From contig JAYKXP010000146.1 of assembly GCA_037176845.1 (NCBI GenBank), forward strand, positions 45,686-109,685: DNA of 64,000 nucleotides, given 5' to 3'. Shown in pieces: positions 1 through 12,693 of the stretch (positions within the stretch are counted from its first letter, which is position 1; each line of letters opens with the position of its first letter). Below the pieces are notes generated by a model. It did not search any database and had not been told where the DNA came from. It saw only the letters and a program-made list of their open reading frames with translations. Origin of the DNA: Paramarasmius palmivorus. Taxonomy: Eukaryota; Basidiomycota; Agaricomycetes; Agaricales; Marasmiaceae. Both the position numbers and the translations under genes were made by a program.

Positions 1-540
1 TCTACCGTACCATCGAAAGCGAATCATTACATACCCAGGAAATAGCCGAGCGCATGCGGAAAAGTTACAAGCCTTCCGACGATGTTGCTCCAGCCCGTTG
101 TTTTCGCCACCGTTGGGCATGTTCATCAAGATCGGGGTGCTCTTGACGAGCACTCGTAGCACAGATTACCTTAGGACTCATGATCAACATTGACGTGAAG
201 AAGGCGAAGGACAGAGGTCGACGTAGCGATATTTAGGGGCATTATTGTATTTGATGTTCAACCTTCGTTCACTTGTACTGCCCTTATGTACTCAGAGCGT
301 TGGATTCAAGATACACCAATCAAAAGCTTGATTGATATCGGTATCAGTGTACATTTAGGACGTGTACGTAGTCAGGTCTAGCGGGTCTAGATCTCAGCAT
401 GGTCAGACAGCCACCGAGCTACAGCTTTGGACAAACTTGGTTCTATGCAGGACGAATCAGCGCCGTGTACGGAACAGACGAATCAGAAGGACGTACCGGC
501 TCTGAAAATCTGAATGACTAGCTGACTTGGAGTAGGTTCC
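1..540. other. No gene recognised (left edge)
   Basis: I see no long open frame or recognisable domain here. The stretch around 455-515 shares short blocks (a GACGAATCAGC block and an AAGGACGTACC block followed by a TCTGAA) with 10280-10345, so it is probably an eroded copy of the same repeated minus-strand sequence. Confidence 0.4.
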
Positions 541-1430
541 TCAAATGGAAAGTGTAGTGCAAGGTTCGCATCGAGTAGTTTTCATCGGTGATATCGATGC
601 CTCTTGCGTCTTGGTTGTATGATCAGCTAAACGCAGAGACAAGAAAAAAACGAAAACGCTCACTTGATCATCCGTATAGGTTGAACACCGCCAGCGCGAC
701 GTTCGCGTATATATAATCTCCAAGAAGTGATCCTTCGAGTATCTTCAATGTATCAGAAGGAAGAGGAGTGTGCGTGGGTGCTAGCATGCTGGAGATGTTG
801 ATGAAGCGGTAGGAGGTACAGGAAGCAGCCGTAGCTTTGGCTTGGATTTGGGGTGTTGAAGGCTAGTGTTTGGCTACTGGGTGTGGGTTGGAACAAGGAG
901 ACGACGTCGACATGATGGGTGTGGTCAGATTGAGGATCTTCGCGCAGTAGATGTTAGACAAGGTTCCCTATGGAGTGAGTGACTTTAAGGATCTTGAGTT
1001 ACGAGTAGAGCACCAGAGGACGGAGGAGTCGAGGAGTGTAGCTGGAATTTTTGATGATGCATTGGGTTACGGGGAGCGAAAACCATGGATAAAGCGCGTC
1101 AGAAAAATGAAACCATGGTGAATCGTACCACTCAGTCCATCTAGTAATTGGCCGGACAAAGCGATAGCATGAAAATCGAGTTTGGGTGCCAGAAAACAGA
1201 ACCGGATATAGCAAGCCTCAAGTCGATCCAACCGGAGGATCTGTATCTGTTCGTTCCGCGATGTTCAGAGCCTATGGCTTGAGGAGTATTGAGGAAAGCT
1301 TGAAATTGGAGCTTTGAGAGGTTTGCTGATCCCAAATTAAATGTACCTAGGAAGATGTGTATGGTTGTTGCGGACATCGAGGAAGAGCAGAAGAGGAGCT
1401 TGCCTTGAAATGCCTGCCGCTCCATCTTGT
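541..1430 (-). repeat. Degenerate repeat unit III (minus-strand orientation)
   Basis: This is the most decayed of three related units at the left end. Read on the minus strand, a block near 1080-1115 (CTGACGCGCTTTATCCA) matches blocks at about 4525-4545 and, inverted, 54597-54615. The part at 790-900 resembles 3540-3610 and 4130-4210, including a shared run that encodes something like FNTPN. No single intact reading frame spans the unit. It looks like a relic of a gene, or of transcribed sequence, that lay divergently upstream of an orphan-family gene such as copy A. Confidence 0.4.
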
Positions 1431-3200
1431 TCCTTCACGCCTTGCTCAACAACCACGACCAGCAATTCACGACGGTCCTAATGTCGATGCTCTAACTCAA
1501 GAAGGTATGCAACGCTTCTAAATTTCTATATTCCACACGTAAAACTAACACATTCTTCCAAAGTTCGCGATTTCTTCCTCCAGCCCTTCGCCCAAGCAGC
1601 TTCCTTCGAGACCAATCCTCCACATTGCACAACACCCACATAGAACGCACCATCCACCCCCCTCAGCATTTCCAACCCAGGGATGAATCATGTATCCGTT
1701 GTCCTAGTCCTATCAGTCGACTGGAAACCTTACAATCCCGGCAGCACCCAAACTCTTATCTGCAAGATTGACTCCTTGGTTCTTGAATCGCACTCACGCA
1801 TATCGAAATCGAGGTTCATTAGGCTCGCGTATCCAGAGATTGGATCCGCAAAGGGGGGTAAATGTAATGGGGTATAGTGTATGGGCTGGGGGCGCGGTTT
1901 TGGGAAGGCATACAACGTACAGTAACAGAACCATCCGGGCTATTTTTCTCATCCACCGCCAACAACTCTCCATGTCCCTTTCTTACCACTGGACACCGGA
2001 GATTGAGCACCCATGCCTGAGGCAATCCGTTCCCGCATCTTCATCGGATTGGTCTTTGTGGGCCAGCATATGGGATAGCAGTTGTTACTGTAGCTCTGAC
2101 AGGTCAGTCCAAACTCAACTTCTTATTGCGCTCGTAGTCTCAATACTGACACACATATTAGGATCTTGTTATCAATTGACAATCTTTGAAACGCGGCAAA
2201 GAATTCTTCAGCTCTTTTACGCTCTACAGACCCAACACCCCGTGGGTGCGACGACCAACTACGCTGTCTCTTGGTCGCTCCTTTTGGCTCCACCGTTTGA
2301 CCCATCGATAACCACTCTCACGAGCCTACAAAGAAGCTCTTGACATCCACCTATCCCATTGCAGTGTCAGAGCCGATATGGGGAAACAAAGAGCTTGTTT
2401 CCAACCCAAGCAACGTGGAACGGCGGATCCAAATGACTACTGGGTCACAGTTGGCTGACTTGGTTACTAGAGCTCTAGGTACGCCAACCCGTGGATCATT
2501 CATACTTTGACGCTGACCGCAAACCGAACAGACACATACCCCAAAACACCCACCACCGAACTCTGCTGCATGAGCAGGTATATATGTATATCCCGAATAG
2601 CGTACTCCCAATCTGCGATCTGGGGGTCTTCATCTGGTGCCGAGGTGGATGTATTGGGTGTTGAGCTCGTTTTTGGACGAGGTTCGTGTCTTCGTCTTTT
2701 CGTTCTTGTAGGTATTGACTTCTGGCTAGTCAAGGATACACCGGCGTTCCATAAGCTCCAACCGAAACGCCACCTCCGCTTCAGGCTCGAAGCTAGTCTC
2801 AAAACATCTACCGCCAATACGTTATTCGTGATACCAGAAGCACCCCACAGCACACGTGGAAAGCCCAGATCCTATGCGCCCGCTGAAGACCTTGTTCAAG
2901 CCCACTGCCTTCACTACCTATGGGTTCATCCACAAAGGTTGCGGTGCTTTTGAACCTGACGCAACACTCGTAGTTGGGTCAGAATTCACGATCAACGTCA
3001 ATGCGGAGAGGATGGCTAGGTGACGAGAAAGCCAACCTGGCGATGGCGCTGTTATGTATTTACTTTGGCAGACGTCTTGGTTCTGGTCTCGGGTTTGGGA
3101 TGCATTAGGACACTTTATTATTGGTATTGATACTGTACACTTTGGGTTCGAGATATCTAGATAGTTAGGGATGATTAAATTGTAGCCATGTTTCGAGTTC
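1431..3200. other. Possible coding remnants, plus strand, unrecognised
   Basis: Several short open stretches on the + strand have plausible splice borders. A frame ending before GTATGC near 1503 resumes after an AAAG near 1563, and an open stretch runs from about 2352 to 2480. The pieces do not join into one convincing protein and I recognise no domain. A perfect 7-bp triplet repeat (AGGCCTG-type) lies just beyond at about 3224-3245. Most likely this is a decayed gene or repeat-derived sequence. Confidence 0.25.
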
Positions 3201-3900
3201 AATACATCTCCTTCGAGTTGCAGCTGAGGCCTGAGGCCTGAGGTTTCATAGGGAAAGAGTCAGCATTGAGTGCGAGGCAGAAGGAACCAAAGGACATACT
3301 ATGGATAACTATGACTATCTTTCCATGTTCTTCGTTGGAGTTACAGTGAGTAACGGTAGTATCGAGCCTAGAGGAAGGAACAATCAGCGGAACGTAGACG
3401 AAAAAAGAACGACGATGCTCACTCAATGCTCCGACGTTCGCATGTAGTCCGATCTTGATACGAGACCTTGACAGGCAGAATGGTTATCCACCCGTGGGAG
3501 GTATCTTCTTTGAATGTGTGTGTGAGAGGAGGCGCGCTGGAGTTGAAACGTTGATATACCGTAGGAGGTAGGCGTAGTTGGACGCGAATTGAGCATGTTG
3601 AAGGCCGGTAGTCTTGAGATGGGACAGTGGCTGTTCAAGCCCGTTGGAAGAGAGTGTTGGGGATATATCGCTCTCTTCATCGCGGCAGGGAGGCTCTATC
3701 TTCTTGGTGAGGATGATATTTTGGGTGTGGTATTGTTCGGGGATTCTGGCGGTTGGAAAGAGTCGACGGAGTTGACGGCTACGGAAGTCTTGCATGGTTC
3801 TCGAGGACAGAAGAGTAGGCTGGATTCGAGACGTATGTTGAGAGCAATAGGACAGCTAGAATTGTAGATGGTGCTGTTGAAATCGGCGGATCTAGGAGTG
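3201..3900 (-). repeat. Degenerate repeat unit II (minus-strand orientation)
   Basis: This unit is a clear tandem relative of unit I at 3990-4580. On the minus strand both carry a stretch of type DxNxTIxxSSCP, then a stretch encoding LTKKIEPP, then a block encoding HCPIS, in the same order and spacing. After LTKKIEPP the two units diverge in reading frame, so at least one, and probably both, no longer encode a protein. At the downstream border both have GTGAGC- or GTGAGT-like donors followed by a near-identical run (TCTACGTTCCGCTGA). Confidence 0.5.
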
Positions 3901-3989
3901 TGTCGGGGATGTGTTTGATTTTCGTTGCGGCAAGTAGGCTTTATCTTGGTGAGGATGCTATGTTGGAAAACGAAGGCTAGAGTCTGGAA

Positions 3990-4580
3990 TGGTCAGCGGA
4001 ACGTAGACGAAAAGAAAAAGAAAAAGCTCACTCTCGCCGTGTGGAGTCCTTTTTCGACAGAAGTCTGACCGGAACAATAGTTATCTGCCTGCGGGAGGCA
4101 TCTCCCTTGAGTGTAAGAGAAGATGGACTGGAGCTAGAGGAGTGTATGGACCGGTAGGAAGTACAGGGAGTAGGCGTGGTTTTGGCTTGAATTGGGGGTA
4201 TTGAAGACCGATAGTGTTGAGATGGGACAGTGGGCGTTCAAAATGTCGGAGGTAACTATTGATGATTTGAGGCTTTTCATCGCGGTAGGAGGCTCAATCT
4301 TCTTGGTAAGGATGTCATGCTGGTGTAGTAGCCTTTGGGACAGTGGGACTTTGGTGTAGGGGATGCTGGAAAAGGGCCTGGGAGTTGGTAACTTTGAAGG
4401 AATTGCGTAGCTCTGGAGGACCAAATGATGGCCTGGCGTTGATTTGTATACTGGGGCAGCTGGAATCGTCGATGGTGTCGTTCAAGTCGGTGGACAAGAG
4501 GAGAGAGAGCAGACTATGGAGGAAGCGTGTCAGCAAAACAGATTCATCGCTAGGTAGAACGAGTCGCACCACTTAGTAGT
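3990..4580 (-). repeat. Degenerate repeat unit I, divergent neighbour of copy A
   Basis: This is the copy closest to orphan-family gene A and is transcribed away from it if expressed. The minus-strand frame at 4572-4318 encodes about 85 aa including LLTRFLHS, a motif also found at the start of the + strand ORF at 54592, next to copy B. No start codon is well supported and no domain is recognised. Its value is as a marker: the same sequence sits divergently next to copy A and copy B, so the duplication covered both sides of the promoter. Confidence 0.45.
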
Positions 4581-4654
4581 TCGTTGAACAGGAAGATAAT
4601 AAGAAAACAGGAAGAATGTTGCAGAGAATTGTGGTGGTTAGACGGAACGCTTAG

Positions 4655-4660
4655 ACGCGT
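4655..4660. promoter_or_regulatory. ACGCGT (MCB-type) box upstream of copy A
   Basis: Within the block AGACGCGTCGC, which is also present upstream of copy B and, in a close version, copy C. It lies about 270 bp before the copy A start codon. ACGCGT is the core of the MluI cell-cycle box bound by MBF-type factors in fungi. Its function here is inferred only. Confidence 0.35.
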
Positions 4661-4931
4661 CGCAAACGCACCTTGATCGTGAGCGCTTGCCTTCTTCCTA
4701 ACACACGGTCAAGCCATGAACACTCCATGAGCCTGCTGCTTTCCTATCTAATTATCGACACCTTCTGCAGTGTCATGATATTCAGGACGTCGAACAGGGT
4801 TTCAGCATCCCACACAAAATGCTGTCGACCACTGCCTCAGCCTCATGTAGCGCTCTTCATCCGACATGATATATCAAACCTCAAAGCCTCACTTGGTCCA
4901 CGCCCTTCCTTTCCACAACCCCACCACTACC

Positions 4932-7900
4932 ATGTCCTTCCACAACAGCTCTGCATTCACTATCAACAACGGAGACTTCAACCATGTTTACAACAACTGC
5001 AATATCCAAAAGGTCGTGGCTACCCAGAGGACAGTAAAAACGCGGACTATATGGGATGATGTGAGTTCATTCTATCCTGTTACTCGAGGTTTTGGGCTGA
5101 TTCCCTCGATTATGATCACAGTACACCCGTGTTAAACCAGGCGACATGCATATTGAGGAGAACGTATGCACAACCTCGGTCAGAAGGGAATATCGCGATG
5201 ATGAAGAAGGAAGAAAACAGTATCGGCTTTGGCGAGACGTCGACGCTCGTCGCAACATCGGAATTGCTCGTCTTCGGGGTGAAGACAGGGAAGACAGGTT
5301 TTTATGTGTTACATACGATGGGCCCGATGCCCTTAAAGTCAGTTCCACCCATACCCCAGCTCTCTTATCGCTGACATTGTGCTCTGATAGGCTTTCAAGC
5401 AAGATTTCGACCACTTCGCTCACATCAAGTATGTCAATTGCCCTTCCTCCAACATCAAGTTTACCGAACACCCTTAGGAACGCTAATATCGCACAAATCT
5501 TTGGATTTAACGATAACAAAGAGGGTTTACCGGCGTTAGTATTCTACGACGGTGCGCTATCTTTTTTTAAAAAAATCTGCGCCTGTTATTCACTTGTTCG
5601 GATAGCTCTCATTCCACTTGGTCATATTGTCTCAGACGGGAATCAGTTCACGCCGCTCTTGTACTCGTACTTTGCCCACCAAGTACGTCCCTAATCAAAA
5701 TCTATGCCAAATAGTGTCTCATTAGGATTCCCTAGTTCGGCAGGATGCAGAGGGAACTCGTGGTGGGGACCCTTGTACGTCTCTTTACGCCCATCATCAC
5801 AATCTGCATTAACACACTACAGCTCTTAGCTGAACTCTGGGTCGACCCAAGAACCGGTGCACTTCAAAAAGGACCATATCTCGAGCTACCCTTCATCCGG
5901 TCCGTGCGCATGCTCAGCACTGGCCAGAACGCAATGCCCAACACCCATTCCACCCATCTACCCATCCAAATGTATAGCGACAACGACACCATCTTTAAAT
6001 ATCTCACAAAAACATTCCCCGCTCGGACTATCCTCACAGGAATTCGCTTCACTTCTTCGGGATTCATACAACCCCTGGCCAACGAACAAGTCATACCTGT
6101 CCTGTCATACCTCCCTGGTGCGATATACAATCTGCGCTCGCGAGAAATCATTGCTAGATTGCCGGGTGCCAGGGAAAGATGGCATTATGGATTTTGGAGA
6201 ATGCTGGGTAGTATTCCTGATGGAATGAGGGAGACTCAGGTTGTCATGGGTGATGGCTCGGTGCGGTATGTATGCAAAAGCTGGGTGTTGGATGTCGCAG
6301 ACTGACCAGGGGTATAGGTTTACTGTCATGTCGACGGAGATACAAGATCTTCAGGGGATAGAGCTCCGGTATTTGTTGTATCCTGGGGAGGAATGGATCA
6401 TTCTGGCGGAATCATGGCTCGCTCAGGCACACAGCGTGTTCAGCCAACTTGGGATTCATGAAGACAATTGGGGGGATTATGGTAAGTTTTTAGTGTTGTC
6501 ATGTTTGACCTGTCTGTTGACTTGGCCTAGGTGTACTTGACGGTTTCAACCTTCGCCTTGAACACACTTCGCCGCACAAGGAACCCAATATCCCCCCGAA
6601 TGTCTATCTATTCATACGACCTGTTCCCCGTCCATCTGATGACGAAGTAATCTGGAGATCTTGGTTGGAAGAAGAGAAGTACTTCTGGTCGTTTGATCCC
6701 CTTGGACGAGAAATGGTGCCTGAGCTGGAACGGGTGCATTTAGGATTACCGTCTTTTGCTTCCGGGATAGTTGCCCGGCCCCTCTCTTGGTCTCCGGGTC
6801 ACTACAATGCCGTTCAGAAACTGCACACCTCCAAAGGCTTTGACTCTACCACGACGGACTTTGCGCTTTCACTCGGCTTTCCCGTTCTCGATGTCGTTGG
6901 GGATGAGAGTCGATTTGAAGATCTCGAGGACTCGAGCTCCGATACGTCATCACTGGCTGGTGACGATCTTGAATTACGAGGTTTGTTTGACTCGATATCC
7001 TATATCCTCCGCTTGGTACTAATAATCCCAATATTTGATGCAGGTGTACACGCAACGGCCGAGTTAAACCACACATTCGGCGCGAAGTATCAGGGAACCG
7101 CTGCCGTGAATGCTTCAAAACGACCTGGCGGCTCACTCAATGAACCTTCACTTAGGGACAACCATCTCTTAAGAGCCCGGATCATTCTCCAGGATATCTG
7201 CAACGTCTTCCAGGGAAGCTCGGGAATACCTAGCTGGAGAGGAAGTTCTCCGTGTGTTATCACATCTTCCTGGTGCAATTTATGATCAGCGATTCCGAGA
7301 TGTTGTCGCCAGGTGGCCGATTGCCACAAAAGAATGGTACTACGGGTTTTGTAGCGTATCTGGGGTGATTCCGAACACAGTTGGGAAGAGCATGGTTGTT
7401 TTAGAGCGTGGCTTGCTACGGTATGTTCAGAAGCACCATGTCGTTCTACTCAAGCTGACCGAAAGCGTAGGCTTACCGTTGCTCCGGAAGCGATACAAAG
7501 CACTCAAAGGATAGAGTTGCTTTATTCATTGTGCCCATCGCCAGACTGGCGCATACTGGTCGAGTCATGGTCTGCTCAGGCTCATAGTGTGTTCAGCAGA
7601 CTTGGGATTCACAAAAGCAATTGGTGGAATTACTGTATGTGCCAGCATGACCGCGTTTAATATGGCATTTGCTGACTTTATATAGCATTATTAAAGGGTG
7701 TTGTGCTTCGCCTGACACGCACAGATGATCATCCTGAAGTGATTGATACCCTCAGGATGAACGTCTATTTATTCATTCCTCCGATTCCTCGTCCATGTGA
7801 TGCTGACGTGACTTGGAGGCATTGGATGGTGGATAAGAAATATTTCTGGTCCTTTGATCCTTTTGGACGGAGGGAAATACCGGAGGAGATGCAAAAGTCA

Positions 7901-9811
7901 TTTGGGCTGCCAATTTTTGACGCGGTGGTATCTGCTCATCATCTCAAATGGCCTTGTAGTCAAGATCTTAACATACAACAACTACATTTCTCTGAGGGCT
8001 TTGATCCAACCACAACGGACCTCACTCGTTCACTTGGCTACCCCATTCTGGAATCCATTAATCGATCTGAAGATTCAAGTCTCGGCACATCATTGCCAGT
8101 GGGCAACGATCTAGCAGCGCAAGGTTCGTTCAGCTTGAACTCTTATCTCATAGGTTTAGTGTTAACAGCGTCACTGAAACATAGGTGAAGATGAATCAAC
8201 CCAAACCTCCGACAACCATTCTACACCTTCTCTTAGTGACAACAACACCGCACCTGACCGTCTCCTAAGAACCCGTGCTATTGTCCAGGACATCTACGTG
8301 TCTTTACGTGGATTTTGGCAGCGCCTGGCTCTAGAAGAAGTTGTCCCTGTGCTATCACATCTTCCTGGTGCAATCTATGACCAGCAACGCCGAGGAATAG
8401 TCGCCAGGGGTCTTGGGGTCACAAAAGAATGGTCTTACAAGTTTCGCAATGTGTCTGGGACAATTTCTCATTCATCGGGGAGGAGTGTGGTCGGCATGGA
8501 TAATGGCTTACTACGGTATGTTCGGCTATGGTCCGTGCTTCTCCACAGACGATGAGACTGACTGAAACTGTAGGCTCGCTGTTACTCTGGGTGAAATGCA
8601 ACACCTTCAAGAGATCGGGTTGATGTACTCGTTGGATCCATGGGTGGATAAGCGCATCCTGATCGAATCTTGGTCTGCTCAGGCACACAGTGTGTTCAGA
8701 CGGCTCGGGATTCAAGAATGGAAGTGGTGGGACTACTGTACGTGCCAATATCACCATGCTCGACATGTCATAATATGACTCCTCACGTAGCCGTATTGGT
8801 GGACTTCATGCTTCGTTTTGTACGCACACAAGACCAGTCTCCGCCACAAAAAGGTAGCAGTACCTTCTGGGGGTATTTCTATCTATTCATTCATCCGGTT
8901 CCTCGTCCGTGTGATGCCGAAATCACTTGGATGTCTTGGTTGGAGAAGGAGAAGTGTTACTGGTCCTTTGACCCCCGCGGACGAGACAGAATACCAGAGG
9001 CAACACAAAAGTCTTTTGGACTGCCGACCTTTGATGCCAAGATATTCGCCGGACATCTGAAATGGTCTCCTGGCCACTACAACCATATAAGGGGTCTTCA
9101 TCTCTCCAAGGGCTTTGACCCAACCTCGACGGAACTCGCTCGCTCGCTTGAATATCCCATTCTCGAAGTCGTTGATCGATTCAACACCTCGAATCTCGAT
9201 ATATCGCCGGGTGATAGTCTTAAAGCACAAGGTTTGTTACAGCTGATTCTTTACATCATAGGCTTGGTGCTAATCGCATCGGTACAGGTGAACATTGTTC
9301 AACTCAGGCATCCCCTACCATGCCAACTACACCCTCAGAAGCAGCGGTTGCTTCTGATGTAGAAACCCTCAAATTGCCCAGCCCAGGTCAGAGCAGTCCC
9401 GGACTGCAGAGAGGTGACTCCGCAGTTCGAGAAGATGCTACTCTGTCACGAAATCCTGGACCAACAACAGCGGTACAAGCAAGCGAACACGATTCGATTC
9501 CAGGTAAGTTGATACATCTTCAATGCACAACTGGCCCTTTGACTAGGATATCTACAGCTACGACGGGACAATATCACCTTCGTCACAGGGAAACGCGCTC
9601 GTTCATAGTGTCAAACGACATAACTGCAGTATCCCCCGAGATGGGACTGCAACCCTCAAAGAGCAGGAAGCAGAAACGTGTTGATGATTCGGACAATGTG
9701 CCAAGGAAGAAATCTCGTCGGATTGAGCACAGCCAAAAAAACGAGAGGAAGCATCAGCGGCCGAGTGAACCGGATAGTGATCGTCCAAAAAAGAGGCATT
9801 GTGGACTGTAG
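4932..9811 (+). CDS. Orphan agaricomycete family protein, three tandem modules (copy A)
   Basis: A multi-exon gene. It starts at ATG 4932 with a short N-terminal segment (SAFTINNGDF, then NHVYNNC), then a conserved block (YTRVKPGD ... GIARLRGED ... VTYDGPDALK) and a segment ending ALVFYD. A module of about 320 aa follows (ELWVDPRTGALQKGP ... PVLSYLPGAIYNLRSR ... ESWLAQAHSVFSQLGI ... VYLFIRPVPRPSD ... EKYFWSFDPLGRE) and is repeated twice more, at about 7170-8120 and 8270-9230. The C-terminus is basic (RKKSRR, DRPKKRH) and could be a nuclear localisation signal. Exons I could place are 4932-5060, 5122-5337, 5391-5428, 5478-5551, 5606-5682, 5736-5774, 5823-6265, 6318-6481, 6531-6980 and 7044 onward. 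Module 2 carries an apparent one-base frameshift near 7195-7225, so the gene may be damaged or differently spliced. I recognise the family as a large uncharacterised mushroom family. Its function is unknown. Confidence 0.65.
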
Positions 9812-11700
9812 TAAGTACGCTGTAGGATATCTGACGGTCAATACTGAATTAGTTTTTAGATGTATAAACAGAAGCACCAACATTCTGGATGCTAGGAGTC
9901 TCGAAACAATCATTCCGTGTGGGCAGTTTATAGGTCGTTTTATGATCTCTGTCTATCCTAGGACCTTTCAATACTGGTGCCGGCCATTACAAAGTGTGCT
10001 GTAGCTCGAACTTGTGTATCATGATAGAAATGCGATGAGAACATGCATCGATGTATTGTATGAACGCATTGAATTACCGAACATGAATCCACCACACTGA
10101 ACGCGTCCTGTTGTCTCTTTCTGTAGAGACGTTTATGTGCCCAGAAGACTCTAAATTCGCTTTACGATTGGTGTTGTAAACATGTGCTCGATGTAACACT
10201 CGGGGTGTCCATAGTTGGAAGTATCTGGAGTCTGGGTCGATTACTGTTATGTACATCCCTACGAAAGATTCTAGAGACGAATCAGCACTGGCCCGAAAGG
10301 AGATGGATTGGGAAGGACGTACCAGTTCTGAATGAGTCAAAAATGGCGGGAAGTGTGCCCTAGATGACCAAGTTATCTCAAGAAAGTGAAAGTTTGGGTA
10401 ATACTCAACTTCATGTCGTCAGTGAAATCGATATCTAAGTGATCATTGTCAGTCGAATGCGAACGCAAAGAAAGGATAGAAAACTCACCTCAATAGTTCC
10501 AGATTGACCCGCTCTTGGCGCCCCATTCAGAGACGTGCATAGACCATTTCCAACATGACCTATACCCCTTGCAGGAGCAGACTTGTCTTCTTTGAGTCGA
10601 ACTATCCCGAGGCCCAAGGTGGCGAGGTGACACGAGTGACAGAATCGCCGTTGGACTACCAAGTATTGGCGGGAAAGGGAGGATGATCAAGGTTGGCGGC
10701 GCAAGGAGCGGCTAAGATCGTTGATTTTTCTTGAGTAGCTAGACTTGATGTGGAATGCTGGGCTTGTGCTAGACATTGGTTGAACGAGAAGATCTGGAGC
10801 TGGTGACCGTACAAGATTGCAATGATGATCTTGGTTTACAAGAAGTAAAAGAAGTAACATCCGGGACGTACCATCGAAAACCGGAATGATTTGCGTAGCT
10901 GGTGCCATGTTAGTAGACCAAAAGGGCGCGAGCCTGGTCGCTGAGCCGCGTCGGAGTTATCGCCGAAACACCTTGACCTATACCTCCGAGGTCTTTTTGT
11001 TTCTTATGTTCTCCGATCCCTCCTCTCTGATTTCTACTTGTTTCCTTTTGGAGTATTAGCGCTATATTCGAACACCATAGTATATGAATTGGTATGTACG
11101 GCTTGCAGAGCTTGTCAACGCAACCTTCGCTGAACACCCTCACTCCTAGTTCATCCACACGAAGACAGCTGGGCGACGTCCAATGCCCTACACAAAATCC
11201 AACACCAGAAATATGCCGATGAAATATCCGAGTTTGTAGTATCTTCTACCCTTGTTCTTCCTCTCGGCCCATATATCTTGCAAATCACTGCCCCTCGTCA
11301 CCACTAGCACCACCTACCTTCTCACACCACCGTACCCTGAAGCGGCTGACATCCTTTGCACCTATCCAAGTGCTACAGTCGAGACGCGTTTTGTGAAACA
11401 CTACGGGCCAGCTGGTAGTGGTGGAGATGGGAAATACCTCTGAGGAAGATCCGCTGGCGCTGAGCTATCAATGACGCGCTGTTACAGTACGGGAAATGGC
11501 ACAATTTGGAGGCACATTGTTTTGCAGGCTGGTGAAGGAAAACACCCTCGATGGAAGCCGTATCATGGGCTGGAGAGTCTGGAAGAGCAATACATTCCTC
11601 AAACGACGCATTCCCATTTGCCAGCAACTCCTTGTTCCATGGTAGCTGTGCTTCTTACCAAGGGCCGATAAAAGATCCGGTGCGTAGTTGAACTGACCCT
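9812..11700. other. Intergenic; unrecognised minus-strand open stretches
   Basis: The minus strand has an ATG at 10908 followed by a possible donor after about 13 codons, and open stretches at 10690-10490 and 10340-10074. These could be exons of one small gene, but no domain is visible. The part at 10230-10440 shares blocks with 455-640. On the plus strand 11471-11671 is open for 66 codons without support. I would not call a gene here without expression data. Confidence 0.25.
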
Positions 11701-11739
11701 GTTTATTGGTTTCTCTCAACTGACAAATTGTACTGCAGG

Positions 11740-12693
11740 TGCTCGAGCTGAAGTTTCCTGTATATGAAAGATCAAGACTCCCGGAAATGAGTGACTCGCA
11801 CCTTTCCAACACCCCCTTTTCACTCGAGCACACGCAGGTGTCCGGCGCGTTCATCTGGACCCATATCGGCGACAATCTTGAACCAAGAAGTTTGTTTGAA
11901 CCGATATCCTATATCCTCCGCTTAGTACTGATAATTCTATTGTTACCATAGGCGAATCTCCAACTTGGCCATCCAGCGCAAAGAAGCTGAGAACGGCTGT
12001 CAGAACCTTACAATCCACTAGAACGAGTCCCAGGCTGCAACAACTCCGAACTCGCAAACCTGCCATCAACACTCCTGGCAAACCCCAGGATCTCGGAAAA
12101 CGGGCGAATCGTCGGAAAGATACACCAGCTGTATCGAGTAATCGGTGAGCCACTGCGGTGGCCCAGCGAAGCAGAAGTAACAGGAGCGCACTAGGTAAGC
12201 TCATTCCGCGTGCCTTGAGGCTGTTATCATGACATCGATCGTACAGGGCATTGTTCAACTTCAACGCCCTCTCTAGGAACCACAAGACCCAACAAATATC
12301 TCGAAGAATCAAGTTCTGACACGTTATCATCAGTAGAAGATCACGAAGGACAAAGTTCGTCTCAGCAAGCGAGCTACTTACATTCTCTTTACTAATACAT
12401 ATCGATGCACAGCTGGCCCTTCGACTAGGACATCTGCAGCTACGATGGGACGATATCACCTTCGGCACAGGGAAACGCGCTCGTTCGTAGCACCAAACGA
12501 CACAAATGCAGTATCCCGCAAGACTGGACTGCAACCCTCAAAGAGCAGAAAGCGGAAACAGGTTGATGATTTGGACAACATGCCGAGGAAGAGATCTTGT
12601 CGGATCGAAGACAGCCAAAACAACGAGAGGAAGTGTCGGCAACCTAATGAACCAGATAGTGATCGCCCACACAAGAGGCGTCGTGGACTGTAG
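11740..12693 (+). pseudogene. 3' fragment of an orphan-family gene (copy A2)
   Basis: The last exons match the C-terminus of copy A closely: YHLRHRETRSF, then PSKSRKRKQVDD, PRKRS and a basic end DRPHKRRRGL. The intron starting at 11891 is nearly identical to the copy A intron at 6981 (shared ATATCCTATATCCTCCGCTT). Upstream exons encode a Ser/Arg/Lys-rich segment. The conserved module and the N-terminus are absent, so this is a truncated copy. It could still yield a short basic protein if a promoter lies upstream. I judge it a fragment left by tandem duplication. Confidence 0.6.

Noticed and set aside
5429..5477. Stop codon in copy A after HIKYVNCP as a sign of a pseudogene
   Set aside because: Copies B and D show the same pattern, and a 49-nt intron with a consensus GTATGT donor and TTAG acceptor removes the stop in copy A.
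5552..5605. In-frame read-through segment in copy A (and B) after ALVFYDG
   Set aside because: Copy D has stops there, and a GTGCG donor plus a common acceptor gives the same ALIPL join in all three copies, so it is better treated as an intron, possibly sometimes retained.
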